Origin: Desulfobacterales bacterium
GTDB taxonomy: Bacteria > Desulfobacterota > Desulfobacteria > Desulfobacterales > Desulfosalsimonadaceae
Length of the DNA stretch: 64,000 nt
Direction of reading: 5' to 3'
NCBI GenBank assembly: GCA_018335195.1
Contig: JAGXKN010000002.1
Coordinates: forward strand, 62,001-126,000
The position numbers and the translations under genes are program-made. The notes under the pieces were generated by a model, which ran no database searches, was not told the origin of the DNA, and saw only the letters and a program-made list of their open reading frames with translations. Positions 9,096 to 17,532 of the stretch are shown in pieces (positions within the stretch are counted from its first letter, which is position 1; every line of letters begins with the position of its first letter).

Positions 9096-9755
9096 ATGGA
9101 AAACATATGGATCATCGGCGCCGGCAGGTTCGGGAAAATTGCCATAGAAAGGCTGGCTGCGCAAAAAAGTGACCGGTCGTTTCTTGTGGTAGATACCAAT
9201 GCCGGCCATCTTTCTGCTGAGGTGCATCCGCGCGTCACGGTCATCGAAGCGGACGGGTCCGCGTTTTTAAAACGCACGCTGTCCCGGCAGAAAGGCCCGG
9301 AGTGGATCATTCCGGCGCTGCCCGTGCATCTTGCCGCGCAATGGTGTCTCGGGCAGTGGGCGGATATACAGGTTCAGCGTTGCACGCCGCCCGGGGGGAT
9401 CGAGTCCTTTCTGCCAAACCTGTTATGCGGCGTCTCGGGAGATCTTTACGTGAGCATGGCAACGGTTCAGTGTCCGGACAACTGCCCGGAACCTGCCGAC
9501 TTTTGCCCGGTCACCGGGGAAAAGCGGCTGGAAAACATGTTTAATAAGATCCGGCAAATGAAAATCCCCGGATTTGAGGTGTTATTGATTCAAAGCCGCC
9601 AGCTTGCCCCGGGCGTAGGGGGATACCGGCCGGAGGACCTGTTCCAACTGCGCCGGCGACTGGCGGAAAAAACCGGGGAGTTTCTCGTGGCAACTGCGTG
9701 CCGGTGCCACGGGGTGATCACCCCGGTGACAGCATCCGGGAACCAAGGAATGTAG
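9096..9755 (+). CDS. Rossmann-fold (TrkA-N-like) protein of unknown function
   Basis: The 219-residue protein opens with a clear dinucleotide-binding motif (IWIIGAGRFGKIAIERL) and a following acidic strand end (VVDTN), as in TrkA-N/KTN NAD-binding domains. There are no transmembrane segments, so it is not a channel itself. A Cys cluster (CPDNCPEPADFCPVTG) lies in the middle, and a CRC motif is near the C-terminus. It ends 12 bases before the Sir2 gene, so the two are probably co-translated. Since both bind NAD, a link to NAD sensing is possible but unproven. Confidence 0.7.
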   Translation: MENIWIIGAGRFGKIAIERLAAQKSDRSFLVVDTNAGHLSAEVHPRVTVIEADGSAFLKRTLSRQKGPEWIIPALPVHLAAQWCLGQWADIQVQRCTPPGGIESFLPNLLCGVSGDLYVSMATVQCPDNCPEPADFCPVTGEKRLENMFNKIRQMKIPGFEVLLIQSRQLAPGVGGYRPEDLFQLRRRLAEKTGEFLVATACRCHGVITPVTASGNQGM

Positions 9756-9767
9756 AAGGAGTGCATC

Positions 9768-10586
9768 ATGACCATTGATCAGGAAATTCAGAAGGCGGCC
9801 GAAATTCTGGCCGGCGCGAAAAATGCGGCAGCGTCCTGCGGCGCGGGTGTTTCCGCGGAAAGCGGTATTGCCACTTTCCGGGATCCCGGCGGCGTATGGG
9901 AACGGGTCAATCCGGCCGAAGTCGGCACTGCTGACGGATTGATGGCAACCCTGCAGCGGAGTCCGGAAAAGCTGCTTCCCTTTTTCCGGGAACTTCTGGA
10001 TACCTTCGAGCGGGCGGAACCCAATCCCGCACACGTAGCTCTGCGGGATCTGGAGCACATGGGAATATTGAAAACCGTGGTAACACAGAATATTGACAAT
10101 CTGCATCTGGAAGCCGGAAATACCGATGTGGTGGAAGTCCACGGCAACAGCTTCCGGTTCAGGTGCCTGTCATGTTCCTGGAGCCAGGATTTTTCCCGCA
10201 AGGAACTGATCCGGGAGGTAAAGGAAAAAATCGATTCAGCCGAAGGCTTCACCCTGTCGGAAATTATTGAAATGATGCCCAAGTGCGAACATTGCCAGTC
10301 GGTTACGCGGCCGGACGTGGTGATGTTCGGCGAAGCGGTGCAGGACATTCCAAGAGCGTTTGATGCCGCGAGAAAATGCGACGTCATGCTGGCCGTGGGC
10401 ACCTCCGGAGTGGTTTATCCCGCGGCCTATCTTCCGTTTCAGGCTAAAGAGGCCGGTGCATGGGTGATCGTGGTCAATCCCAATGAAAACGCGTTCCAGC
10501 GGGTATCAGACGCCTATATCCCCTTAAAGGCCGGAGAGGCCATGCCGAAGCTCGTGGAATCGGTCAAGTCAATAATAGCGGGATAA
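9768..10586 (+). CDS. cobB: Sir2-family NAD-dependent protein deacylase
   Basis: Sirtuins deacylate lysines using NAD, releasing nicotinamide and O-acyl-ADP-ribose. The 272 residues show GAGVSAESGIATFRDP, the QNIDNLH motif, the catalytic His in VEVHGNSF, and the zinc cysteines CLSC and CEHC separated by about 37 residues. AVGTSGVVYPA and VVNPNENAF complete the NAD site. The linker between the zinc pairs is longer than in compact CobB proteins. A GAAGGAG site precedes the ATG. The catalytic His is retained, unlike in ADP-ribosylating SirTM proteins. Confidence 0.93.
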   Translation: MTIDQEIQKAAEILAGAKNAAASCGAGVSAESGIATFRDPGGVWERVNPAEVGTADGLMATLQRSPEKLLPFFRELLDTFERAEPNPAHVALRDLEHMGILKTVVTQNIDNLHLEAGNTDVVEVHGNSFRFRCLSCSWSQDFSRKELIREVKEKIDSAEGFTLSEIIEMMPKCEHCQSVTRPDVVMFGEAVQDIPRAFDAARKCDVMLAVGTSGVVYPAAYLPFQAKEAGAWVIVVNPNENAFQRVSDAYIPLKAGEAMPKLVESVKSIIAG

Positions 10587-10596
10587 TCCCGTCTGC

Positions 10597-10908
10597 TTAC
10601 TCGTTTTTTCCGCCCCACAGCGGATCATTGCCAAATCGCTCCATCCACCACTCGCGGGAGGAGCGCTGTTTTTTCACGGCTTCCTTTGAAAAGCAGAACC
10701 TGTAATTGGCGCAATAGTCCAGGAGGGTCTGATAGGCGGCTGTGATCCTGCGGGTCATCTCGTTTGCTTTTTCCGGATCTTCCGGGCACTTGTCCGGATG
10801 CCAGCGGGCAAGCAGTCTTCGGTAGCTGGCCTTGATCTCATCCATGGTCGCTTCTTCCGGAAGCTCCAGGATGTGCCTGGCCTCCGTGATTTTTTCGTAT
10901 TTATTCAT
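10597..10908 (-). CDS. Small J-domain protein
   Basis: The 103 residues consist of a J-domain with the HPD tripeptide (RWHPDKCPEDPEKA), which stimulates DnaK ATPase, plus a short C-terminal tail with aromatic residues. There is no G/F region, zinc finger or membrane anchor, so this is a type III J-protein rather than DnaJ. Its ATG overlaps the stop of the upstream Cys-rich gene by 4 bases (ATGA), indicating translational coupling. It may deliver DnaK to its Cys-rich neighbour (inference). Confidence 0.88.
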   Translation of the reverse strand: MNKYEKITEARHILELPEEATMDEIKASYRRLLARWHPDKCPEDPEKANEMTRRITAAYQTLLDYCANYRFCFSKEAVKKQRSSREWWMERFGNDPLWGGKNE

Positions 10909-11480
10909 GCCCGGCTCCCGGCTTTTTCTTCCCGAAACCCGTCGCGTTTACAGGCCGCAGACGGGGCGCCGGCGACCCTGATAAAGTGTTTTTCAAGCTG
11001 CTTTCGGTATGCGCCGATTTCCCCGGTTAAAGTCCGCAGTTGGATAAAGGCTGCAGGGCGCCGGTTTTGCAGGCGGCGTTTCTGGGCCGGGCACAGATAC
11101 CAGGTGCAGATCCAGGGCCGGCTTTTCCGGGGCAGCCTGCATCCGCCCGACCCGAGAAACCAGCAGGGCACATGATCCGGCTTTCTGGGGTTTTTCAGCG
11201 GCACCGGCAGAAAGCCGGCATGCAGAAAGAGCAGATCCCGCAGGTCAAACCAGACATCCGCCCTTGCACAGCATGGCTCGGGGCAGAACGGGCAGGTCTG
11301 TGGGCACAGCTCATCATATATCGCATCCAGGACATCCAGCCGTTGCCTGATTTCCAGGGCGGTTTGGAAAAGCGGCTGCATTTGCTTCGGGTGCCGCTCC
11401 AACAGGGATCGTATGGAGAAATTGGCGGCCTGCCAGGATTTCCGGGTCTGCCAGGGCGGCCCTGCGGAATCTGCGCACAT
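10905..11480 (-). CDS. Cys-rich hypothetical protein
   Basis: This 191-residue protein is of no family I can name. Its core holds CPQTCPFCPEPCCARADVWF, later CWFLGSGGCRLP and WICTWYLC. That is about eleven cysteines arranged like metal or Fe-S ligands, reminiscent of the YkgJ/zinc-chelating type. The C-terminus is basic and helical. It starts at an ATG overlapping the LUD stop (TGATG) and overlaps the J-domain gene by 4 bases, so the three form one operon. Function is unknown. Confidence 0.75.
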   Translation of the reverse strand: MCADSAGPPWQTRKSWQAANFSIRSLLERHPKQMQPLFQTALEIRQRLDVLDAIYDELCPQTCPFCPEPCCARADVWFDLRDLLFLHAGFLPVPLKNPRKPDHVPCWFLGSGGCRLPRKSRPWICTWYLCPAQKRRLQNRRPAAFIQLRTLTGEIGAYRKQLEKHFIRVAGAPSAACKRDGFREEKAGSRA

Positions 11481-12124
11481 CAGAATCCGAGTGAGTCGTT
11501 GATCAGCACCACGGAAACCTCGGTCATCATGGGCTTCCGGTGCAGAATCGCGGTGATGCGGCAGATGCGCTGAGGGGAATTGCAGTCCGTGCAGATGCCG
11601 GTTTCCGCGCAGGGGGTATTCATGTTAAGGCTTTTCGCGCGCATGGGTGCTGCGATTTCCCGTATTCTGCGAAAGGCCCCGTCCAGGTCGAGGGCGACTT
11701 TGTTCATGCCGGCCACGATGACGACATTGGGGCAGCCGAAAGTCATGGCGTTTGTTCGGTTGCCCACCCCGTCCACATTTACGATTTCGCCGGTTGCGGA
11801 AATGGCGTTTGCACTGCAGATAAAGCAGTCGCATCGCCCCTGTTTCAGGCGAAGGGAAAGATCGGATTCCTCCTGGGCCGGGTCCCAGTGATCATAAACG
11901 GTTTTGCCCTGATGCTTTAGGGTGGCGGGTATATCCAGGGCCCGAAGGGTGGCAGATCCCCCGAATCCGATGGTGTTGTACTCCCTGACCAGATCTGTTA
12001 CAAAATCCCTGCCTTCGTCTGCGGTGGCAAGAAAATTGCCTGTAAACCCGTTCTTTTTCAGGTTTTCAATGGTTTGATGTCCGAGTTTTTCCCACAGCCA
12101 TGCCTGGTATTGTGCATCGGCCAT
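11480..12124 (-). CDS. LUD-domain (lactate utilization, YkgG/LutC-type) protein
   Basis: This is a LUD-domain (DUF162) protein of about 214 residues. Recognisable segments are LKKNGFTGNFLATADEGRDF, TIGFGGSATLRAL, VYDHWDP and GNRTNAMTFGCPNVVIVAGMNKV, with a C-terminal CAETGICTDCNSPQRICR cysteine group typical of this clade. Relatives take part in lactate or other 2-hydroxyacid oxidation, but many stand-alone members are uncharacterised. I start it at the ATG preceded by AGGGGG. An upstream in-frame ATG at 12184 has no ribosome-binding site. It is the first gene of the LUD / Cys-rich / J-domain operon. Confidence 0.85.
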   Translation of the reverse strand: MADAQYQAWLWEKLGHQTIENLKKNGFTGNFLATADEGRDFVTDLVREYNTIGFGGSATLRALDIPATLKHQGKTVYDHWDPAQEESDLSLRLKQGRCDCFICSANAISATGEIVNVDGVGNRTNAMTFGCPNVVIVAGMNKVALDLDGAFRRIREIAAPMRAKSLNMNTPCAETGICTDCNSPQRICRITAILHRKPMMTEVSVVLINDSLGF

Positions 12125-12391
12125 AACATCCCCCTGTAAAATTGGATGATTGGTTCGTAATTCGATAATATTATTTATTTTCATAATAATAGCACGGCCG
12201 ACGGTTTCTGACAAGGCGGTCTCCGCCAAAAACCCGGGTAACCCAAAAGCCGAAAACGGGATAGAGCTATTCCGGGGCGGGGCAAGTAATGTTTGACGGC
12301 TTTGGCGGCTTTTGGTAGAAAAGAAAAATAAGGCACTGAAGAATGATGAAATTTGATTCAATGCGGCAGACTTGCCAAAGGAGCGATGGAT

Positions 12392-13027
12392 ATGATTCAC
12401 GATGAAGAGTCCCGGGCACCAGAGGATCGATATGACGTGCTCACCGGGGATCTCTCCGACCGGAGCAAGGCGGCGGAGATCGAGGCGATAGGCGACCGGA
12501 TTCGCACCATCCGGGAGAGAAAGGGCCTTTCCAATGATGAAATGGCCAACCTGACCGGGTTTGACGTGGAAACCCTGTCCCGGATCGAGGCAAACGAGAT
12601 CCAGCCTCAGCTCGGCACCCTTGTAAAGCTATCCAAGGCACTGGACAGCGCCTTTTCCCGCCTGGTTTCAGGCGCCGGATCCCGGGTGTACTCGGTGACC
12701 CGCCAGCATGAACGAAAACCCGCCTCCAGGTCAACCTCGTCCAGGGGCAGGAGCCTGTATACATACCAGAGCCTGGCACCCGAAGTGCAGGGCCGGCACA
12801 TGGAAGCCCTGATTGTGGATCTGGAGGAAAACCCCGACCGGGAAACCTCGGTGCATGACGGCGAGGAATTCATTTACGTGCTGGATGGAACGGTGCTGGC
12901 ACAGATTGACCAGGAGGAATTCGAGCTCGATCCGGGAGACAGCGTGTATTACCTGTCAACCACACCGCACCTGGTGGCTGCCAAAAAGGGCAGGGCCCGG
13001 ATTCTGGCCGTGCTCTACGAAGGGTAA
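12392..13027 (+). CDS. XRE-family regulator with C-terminal cupin domain
   Basis: About 211 residues. A helix-turn-helix of the XRE type spans roughly residues 25-85 (IRTIRERKGLSNDEMANLTG, then SRIEANEIQPQLGTLVKLSKAL). A cupin_2 domain occupies the last ~75 residues (HDGEEFIYVLDG, DPGDSVYYLSTTPHLV). Such proteins sense a small ligand through the cupin. The ATG at 12392 has AAGGAG 8 bases upstream; an ATG at 12386 is also possible. It converges on the porGDAB operon with only 11 bases between stops, so regulation of that operon is plausible but not shown. Confidence 0.88.
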   Translation: MIHDEESRAPEDRYDVLTGDLSDRSKAAEIEAIGDRIRTIRERKGLSNDEMANLTGFDVETLSRIEANEIQPQLGTLVKLSKALDSAFSRLVSGAGSRVYSVTRQHERKPASRSTSSRGRSLYTYQSLAPEVQGRHMEALIVDLEENPDRETSVHDGEEFIYVLDGTVLAQIDQEEFELDPGDSVYYLSTTPHLVAAKKGRARILAVLYEG

Positions 13028-13038
13028 ATCCCGGGGTC

Positions 13039-13950
13039 TCAGCAGATACCCGCGGCCGCCTTTTCATGAGCCGCCCATTTCTGATCCACTTCCTCCTGGA
13101 TGGCCCGGGTTTTTTCCGTATCCAGGCCCTTGAACCGGGTCTGGGTGGCGAAATATTCATCCACAGGCTTGCGTTTTTTGCCGAGCAGCTTTTGCGAAGC
13201 CCCGGTCAGGCGGAAGTTGCCGTTTTCCTGCTCATACAGGTCAAACAACCCGGTTTCTACTGCCAGTTGCCCGATTTTGACGGTATATCGCGCGGAAAAT
13301 CCCCATCCGGCCGGACACGGCGTGTGCACGTGGATGTACTTGGGCCCGGAAATGGTCTTGGCCTTTATGATCTTGTCGTATAAATCCAGGGGATAGGCCG
13401 CAGAAGCGGTGGCTACGTAATCGATGCCGTGAGCCGCCATAATGGCGGGCATGTCCTTTTTCTGCTGGTGCTTGCCGGTAATCGGGGTTGTGGTGGTCAG
13501 CACGTGCTGCGGCGTTGTGCCGGAGCGCTGCACCCCGGTGTTCATGTATGCCTCGTTGTCATAGCAGATAAAAATAAAGTCCTCGCCCCGCTCACAGGCC
13601 CCGGAAAGCGCCTGGATACCGATGTCACTGGTCCCGCCGTCTCCTGCCCAGGCGGCTACCTGGACATCGGTTTTGCCCCGGGCCCGCAAAGCGCCCAGCA
13701 CACCGGTTGCCGCGGCGGCAGTGGAGGCAAAGGTCACGTTTAAGCACGGCAGCTGAGTGGCGGCTATGGGGTAGAGCCCCTGGAGCACCGTCAGGCAACT
13801 GGGCGGTACCACCAGGATGGTCTCCCGGCCGAGCGCCTTTAATCCGGTTCTGTAGACAATGCTTAACCCGCAGCCGGCACAGGCACGGTTGCCCGGGTGC
13901 ACGAGTTCTTCTTCCGGCAGGTTGAGTATGGTGGTTTTATTCGTGGCCAT
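13039..13950 (-). CDS. porB: 2-oxoacid:ferredoxin oxidoreductase, beta (TPP) subunit
   Basis: This is the 303-residue beta subunit of a four-subunit pyruvate- or 2-oxoisovalerate-type ferredoxin oxidoreductase. It binds thiamine diphosphate and a 4Fe-4S cluster. Visible features are HPGNRACAGCG (cluster cysteines), the TPP motif AWAGDGGTSDIG ending near YDNEAYMNTG, and HVHTPCPAGW. It is the last gene of the minus-strand operon, 56 bases after porA. Substrate choice between pyruvate and branched-chain oxoacids cannot be fixed by eye; pyruvate is the default guess. Confidence 0.9.
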   Translation of the reverse strand: MATNKTTILNLPEEELVHPGNRACAGCGLSIVYRTGLKALGRETILVVPPSCLTVLQGLYPIAATQLPCLNVTFASTAAAATGVLGALRARGKTDVQVAAWAGDGGTSDIGIQALSGACERGEDFIFICYDNEAYMNTGVQRSGTTPQHVLTTTTPITGKHQQKKDMPAIMAAHGIDYVATASAAYPLDLYDKIIKAKTISGPKYIHVHTPCPAGWGFSARYTVKIGQLAVETGLFDLYEQENGNFRLTGASQKLLGKKRKPVDEYFATQTRFKGLDTEKTRAIQEEVDQKWAAHEKAAAGIC

Positions 13951-14006
13951 GATAAGTCCTGAATCCTTGATGTTTTATGGTACGGCTGCAGTTTGCAGAC
14001 CGGCTG

Positions 14007-15200
14007 TTATATTTTGAGTCCCACAAAGGCCGGTTCCCGGGCTTCGGGGGCGTCTGCGCCGCAGGAGGTTCTCAGCGAATCAAAGAGATCGTCTGTTTTG
14101 ATCTCCCGGCCGCCCAGCCCGAGGATGTAGTTGTGCACGGCCGGCCGCTGCGCGCAATCGTACAGGGCTGCCTTGATATCGGCGTACAGCGGGCCCTCGT
14201 ATCCATAGCTCACGGCTTTTTCAAACACGATAACCCCCTTTTTTCCAGACAACGCCTCGGCCACGGCCCGGTTCGGAAAAGGCCGGTACAGGCGCAGGCC
14301 GGCAACCCCGATGGCAAGCCCTTCCTGTCTTAGCACGTCGATTACGTCCCGGAGCTGATAGGAAAGCGATCCCATGGCCACTGCCACATACTCGGCGTCT
14401 TCGCACCGGTACGGCTCGATAAACGGATTGCCGCCCCGGCCGAAGACCTGCGCAAATTCCGCGTCCGTATCCGCAACCACGTCTATGGCCCGGCGCATGT
14501 CGTCATGCAGGTTCTGCCGGATTTCCATGTATCCCGGCGCGGTTTCCCCGCGTACGTTGGGCCGGATATCCGGCAGGGTCACGGTGTTAAGATTTGCCGG
14601 GCAGGCCGGATCCAGCGCCCAGTCGGGTGCAAATTCCGGAAGGAACCTGCCGGCTGCCGCGGATTCGGGAATGTCAAACGGCATGTAGGTGTGTGACAGG
14701 ATATAGCCGTCATAACAAACCATTACCGGGATGCGCACGGTTTCCGCCAGGCGGAAGGCCTGGATCACCGTGTCGATAATCTGCTGGTGGTCGCAGCAGA
14801 AAAGCTGGATCCATCCGGTGTCCCGCTGGGACATGGCGTCCTGGTGGTCGTTCCAAACGGTCCACGGCGCGCCGATGCCCCGGTTGACCACGCACATGAC
14901 AATCGGAAGCCTGGCGCCGGCGGCCCAGTGAAGCTGTTCGTTCATGTAGAGCAATCCGTTGGCGCTGGTCGCGGTAAAGGCGCGCGTCCCCGCGCTGGAG
15001 GCCGCGATGCAGACCGACATGGCACTGTGTTCGCTTTCGACCGGAATGTATTGGGCATTGAGCTCGCCGGCATCCACCAGTTCGGAGAGCTTTTCCGTCA
15101 GGGGCGTCTGCGGCGTAATCGGGTACGCGGCGATCACCTGGGCGCCGGAAAGCTGGACTCCGCTGGCTGCGGCCACGTTGCCGGATTCGATGATATGCAT
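14007..15200 (-). CDS. porA: 2-oxoacid:ferredoxin oxidoreductase, alpha subunit
   Basis: The 397-residue alpha subunit carries the pyrimidine-binding half of the active site: AYPITPQTPLTEKLSE, the conserved VESEHSAMSVCIAASSAG and TATSANGLLYMNEQLHWAAG. The C-terminal part is the transketolase C-like domain (VGLRLYRPFPN-type segment, here AGLRLYRPFPNRAVAEAL). Its ATG is 3 bases after the porD stop. It works with porG, porD and porB in CoA-dependent oxidative decarboxylation with ferredoxin as electron acceptor. Confidence 0.92.
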   Translation of the reverse strand: MHIIESGNVAAASGVQLSGAQVIAAYPITPQTPLTEKLSELVDAGELNAQYIPVESEHSAMSVCIAASSAGTRAFTATSANGLLYMNEQLHWAAGARLPIVMCVVNRGIGAPWTVWNDHQDAMSQRDTGWIQLFCCDHQQIIDTVIQAFRLAETVRIPVMVCYDGYILSHTYMPFDIPESAAAGRFLPEFAPDWALDPACPANLNTVTLPDIRPNVRGETAPGYMEIRQNLHDDMRRAIDVVADTDAEFAQVFGRGGNPFIEPYRCEDAEYVAVAMGSLSYQLRDVIDVLRQEGLAIGVAGLRLYRPFPNRAVAEALSGKKGVIVFEKAVSYGYEGPLYADIKAALYDCAQRPAVHNYILGLGGREIKTDDLFDSLRTSCGADAPEAREPAFVGLKI

Positions 15201-15203
15201 GCG

Positions 15204-15533
15204 CTATTTTTCCTCCATGATCATCAGGGTCTCCTCCACCATGGTGATGGCATCTGCCGGGCATTCCTCGGCACATATTTCGCAGCCCTTGCAGTATTCA
15301 TAGTCAATGGTCGGGGGAACCGTCTTGGTAATCACCCCGTCTGGACAATACAGCCAGCAGGAAAAGCAGGCCGGCTTGTTCCGTTTGGCCGGGATGCACT
15401 TGTCCAGGTCAATGACCGGACGAAGTACCCGCCAGGATCCGGTTCGCCCGCCGTCGCCTGGACCGGACTCGCTGTGGGAGACATGGCAGGCGTATCTGTT
15501 GGGGCTCGTATTTTCATTGTTGTCGTTTTTCAT
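15204..15533 (-). CDS. porD: 2-oxoacid:ferredoxin oxidoreductase, delta (ferredoxin) subunit
   Basis: The 109-residue subunit has two 4Fe-4S motifs: a partial first one (CFSCWLYCPDGVI, preceded by DLDKCIPAKRNKPA) and a canonical second one (CKGCEICAEECPADAI). It relays electrons from the TPP site to ferredoxin. The ATG follows GGAG with 6 bases of spacing and lies 20 bases inside the end of porG, so the two genes overlap. The first ~30 residues are unusually polar and Asn-rich. Confidence 0.9.
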   Translation of the reverse strand: MKNDNNENTSPNRYACHVSHSESGPGDGGRTGSWRVLRPVIDLDKCIPAKRNKPACFSCWLYCPDGVITKTVPPTIDYEYCKGCEICAEECPADAITMVEETLMIMEEK

Positions 15534-16095
15534 CGGTTTCTCCAACCAGGGTATGCTCGTATGTCGCGCGGGCGGCCGCGATGTTTTTTTCCGGGGATTT
15601 GCCCGCGAATTCGGATTCAATGGCCTCGGCCAGGGTGTCCATGTCCAGCAGATCGCCGGCCCTGGCAAACGCGCCGATGATGCCGGTGTTGACAATGCCC
15701 GTGGGCAGGCCCGCTTTACCCGCCAGGGTGGTAACATCCGCGGTGGCCACTTTCATGTCGGCAAAGGCAAAGGCTTCCGGGGGCCTGGGCGTGTTGATAA
15801 TGATCAGGCCGCCGGGTCTGAGCCCGGATGCCACGTCCACCTCTTCGACCAGCAGGTGGTCGAGCACAATGACTATGTCCGGCTCGGCAATAGGGGACAG
15901 GTCATAGATCTTGTGCTTCGAGATTTTAAGCGAGGTCAGCACAGGCGCGCCTCTTCGCTCCGTGCCGAATGTGGGCGCCATAACCACCCCGCCATAGCCT
16001 GAGGAAAAAGCCGCGTTTGCCACGATTTTGGCTGCTGTAATCGCCCCCTGGCCGCCACGGCCGTGCCATCGGATTTTCGTAATATCGTCTCGCAT
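15514..16095 (-). CDS. porG: 2-oxoacid:ferredoxin oxidoreductase, gamma subunit
   Basis: The 193-residue gamma subunit shows the hallmark IRWHGRGGQGAITAAKIVANAA, followed by PTFGTERRGAPV and VLDHLLVEEVDVASGL. It contributes to CoA binding and assembly. It is the first gene of the operon porG-porD-porA-porB, an order common in anaerobes. The 107 bases upstream, shared with the divergence from the GatZ-like gene's 3' end, would hold the promoter. No clear operator was recognised. Confidence 0.92.
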   Translation of the reverse strand: MRDDITKIRWHGRGGQGAITAAKIVANAAFSSGYGGVVMAPTFGTERRGAPVLTSLKISKHKIYDLSPIAEPDIVIVLDHLLVEEVDVASGLRPGGLIIINTPRPPEAFAFADMKVATADVTTLAGKAGLPTGIVNTGIIGAFARAGDLLDMDTLAEAIESEFAGKSPEKNIAAARATYEHTLVGETDEKRQQ

Positions 16096-16202
16096 AATGT
16101 CTGCTTGTTGTTTAAGTGAACTGTTTCTTTGTACCAGACGTTTTGGAACGAATTCTTACATTAACCACAGTTTACGTCAAAGTAAATTATTTTTTTGCGT
16201 GC

Positions 16203-17522
16203 CTATTCTGTCATGCGGCAGGCGGCTGCATATGGCAAAAGCGCGCCCCGGACCTTATCATGAATAAGAGATGCCGGGTCTGCAGCAAGTCTGTGCGCGG
16301 CAACCGCGCGGTATTGTTCGGGCAGGTACTGGCTGAGCAGGGTCGGGGGAACGGGCTCATAACTCAGGTTTTCAGTCAGCCGGGAAAGCGCGTTTTTCAG
16401 ATCCGGCCGGGCCCAGTAATAGCGCACGCGGTCGAGATAACTGAAAAGCACGCGCCAGTCAGACGCCGATTCCGCCCGGTGGTGGGAGTGCCAGTAGCCC
16501 GGATCCACGTCCATGACATCACACAATACCTGCCGGATGTTTGCGGGCGAGATGCTTTTGCGGTCCCCGAGCCATTCCTGTTCAATCCGGTCCAGGGCAA
16601 AAATCGCCTCCCGGAATGCAAAGGTGAGGCAGGGGCCCACTTTGAGCAGGGGAAAATGATCTGCAACCATTTGCGAAAGCCCCTGCGGGGTCTGAAAGTC
16701 CGTGGCATGGATTTCGTAGGTGGCCGCCTCCGGCAGCTGGCTGTGAAACTCAGACAGCGCGCCAGCGGATTGGCGATCGTAGGGCGCCACCCAGTGTTGT
16801 CCGAAATCGATTCCCGGCTGAACCACCACTGCAATCACCCGGGTCCATGCGTCTTCCAGTCCGGATTCGGTAAAGATTTGCCGGCACGCATGAATAAATT
16901 CGGCCACTTCTTCCGGATTGCTGACGGGGACGTCCTCGCGCGCGGCCAGGGAGCCTCCGGGGGTGGGAACTTCCGCCCCGATGACGTAAAGCGGGGGGTC
17001 TTTTTGAGAATCCATTTGCGCGGCTGCCCGTTCCGCGGCACGGCACAGCCTGGCGGCCCGTTCGGCGGAAGTCTGCGCGGAAATGGCGCGGCCATTGTCA
17101 TTGCCCAGCGGCATGCTGGCATCCAGGTGAATCTTTCCGTACCCGGCAAAAACGCATTCTGATACCAGGGTTTCCGCCTTTTCCATGGCTGATTCCGCCG
17201 GCTCGCTGCGCCAGACGTAGGGGCCCAGGTGGTCTCCGCCGAGCATGAGTCCCCGGGGATCAAACTGTACTTGTTCGGCCATGCGGTAAATGTATGCGGC
17301 AAAATCCGCGGGCGTCATACCGGAATATCCCCCGAACTGGTTGACCTGGTTGCAGGTGGACTCGACGAGCAGCGGGCTTTTGTCCGCTTCGGCCTGATAA
17401 AATGCGGCCTCCAGCACCAACGGGTGCGAGGAACACACCGAATATATCCCGGCAGGCTCGCCGCTGCGCTGCCGGGGACCGATGGATGAAAGATAGGCAC
17501 GGGGCTGTGTGGCAATATCCAA
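16203..17522 (-). CDS. GatZ/KbaZ-like tagatose-bisphosphate aldolase accessory subunit
   Basis: The ~439-residue protein belongs to the GatZ/KbaZ family, known as the non-catalytic stabilising subunit of class II D-tagatose-1,6-bisphosphate aldolase. Conserved stretches include GIYSVCSSHPLVLEAAF, STCNQVNQFGGYSGM, LMLGGDHLGPYVW and KIHLDASMPLGND. A TTG at 17522 with an excellent AAGGAGG site gives the usual length. An upstream start would run into the MuiA gene. No catalytic GatY/KbaY partner is in the window, so it may act alone on another sugar phosphate. It is the third gene of the hisHF-muiA operon. Confidence 0.82.
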   Translation of the reverse strand: MDIATQPRAYLSSIGPRQRSGEPAGIYSVCSSHPLVLEAAFYQAEADKSPLLVESTCNQVNQFGGYSGMTPADFAAYIYRMAEQVQFDPRGLMLGGDHLGPYVWRSEPAESAMEKAETLVSECVFAGYGKIHLDASMPLGNDNGRAISAQTSAERAARLCRAAERAAAQMDSQKDPPLYVIGAEVPTPGGSLAAREDVPVSNPEEVAEFIHACRQIFTESGLEDAWTRVIAVVVQPGIDFGQHWVAPYDRQSAGALSEFHSQLPEAATYEIHATDFQTPQGLSQMVADHFPLLKVGPCLTFAFREAIFALDRIEQEWLGDRKSISPANIRQVLCDVMDVDPGYWHSHHRAESASDWRVLFSYLDRVRYYWARPDLKNALSRLTENLSYEPVPPTLLSQYLPEQYRAVAAHRLAADPASLIHDKVRGALLPYAAACRMTE

Positions 17523-17532
17523 TTTTCCCTCC

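Noticed and set aside
12124..12400. Upstream extension of the LUD gene to 12400
   Set aside because: The extension has no ribosome-binding site and would run into the divergent promoter region and the start of the XRE-cupin gene.
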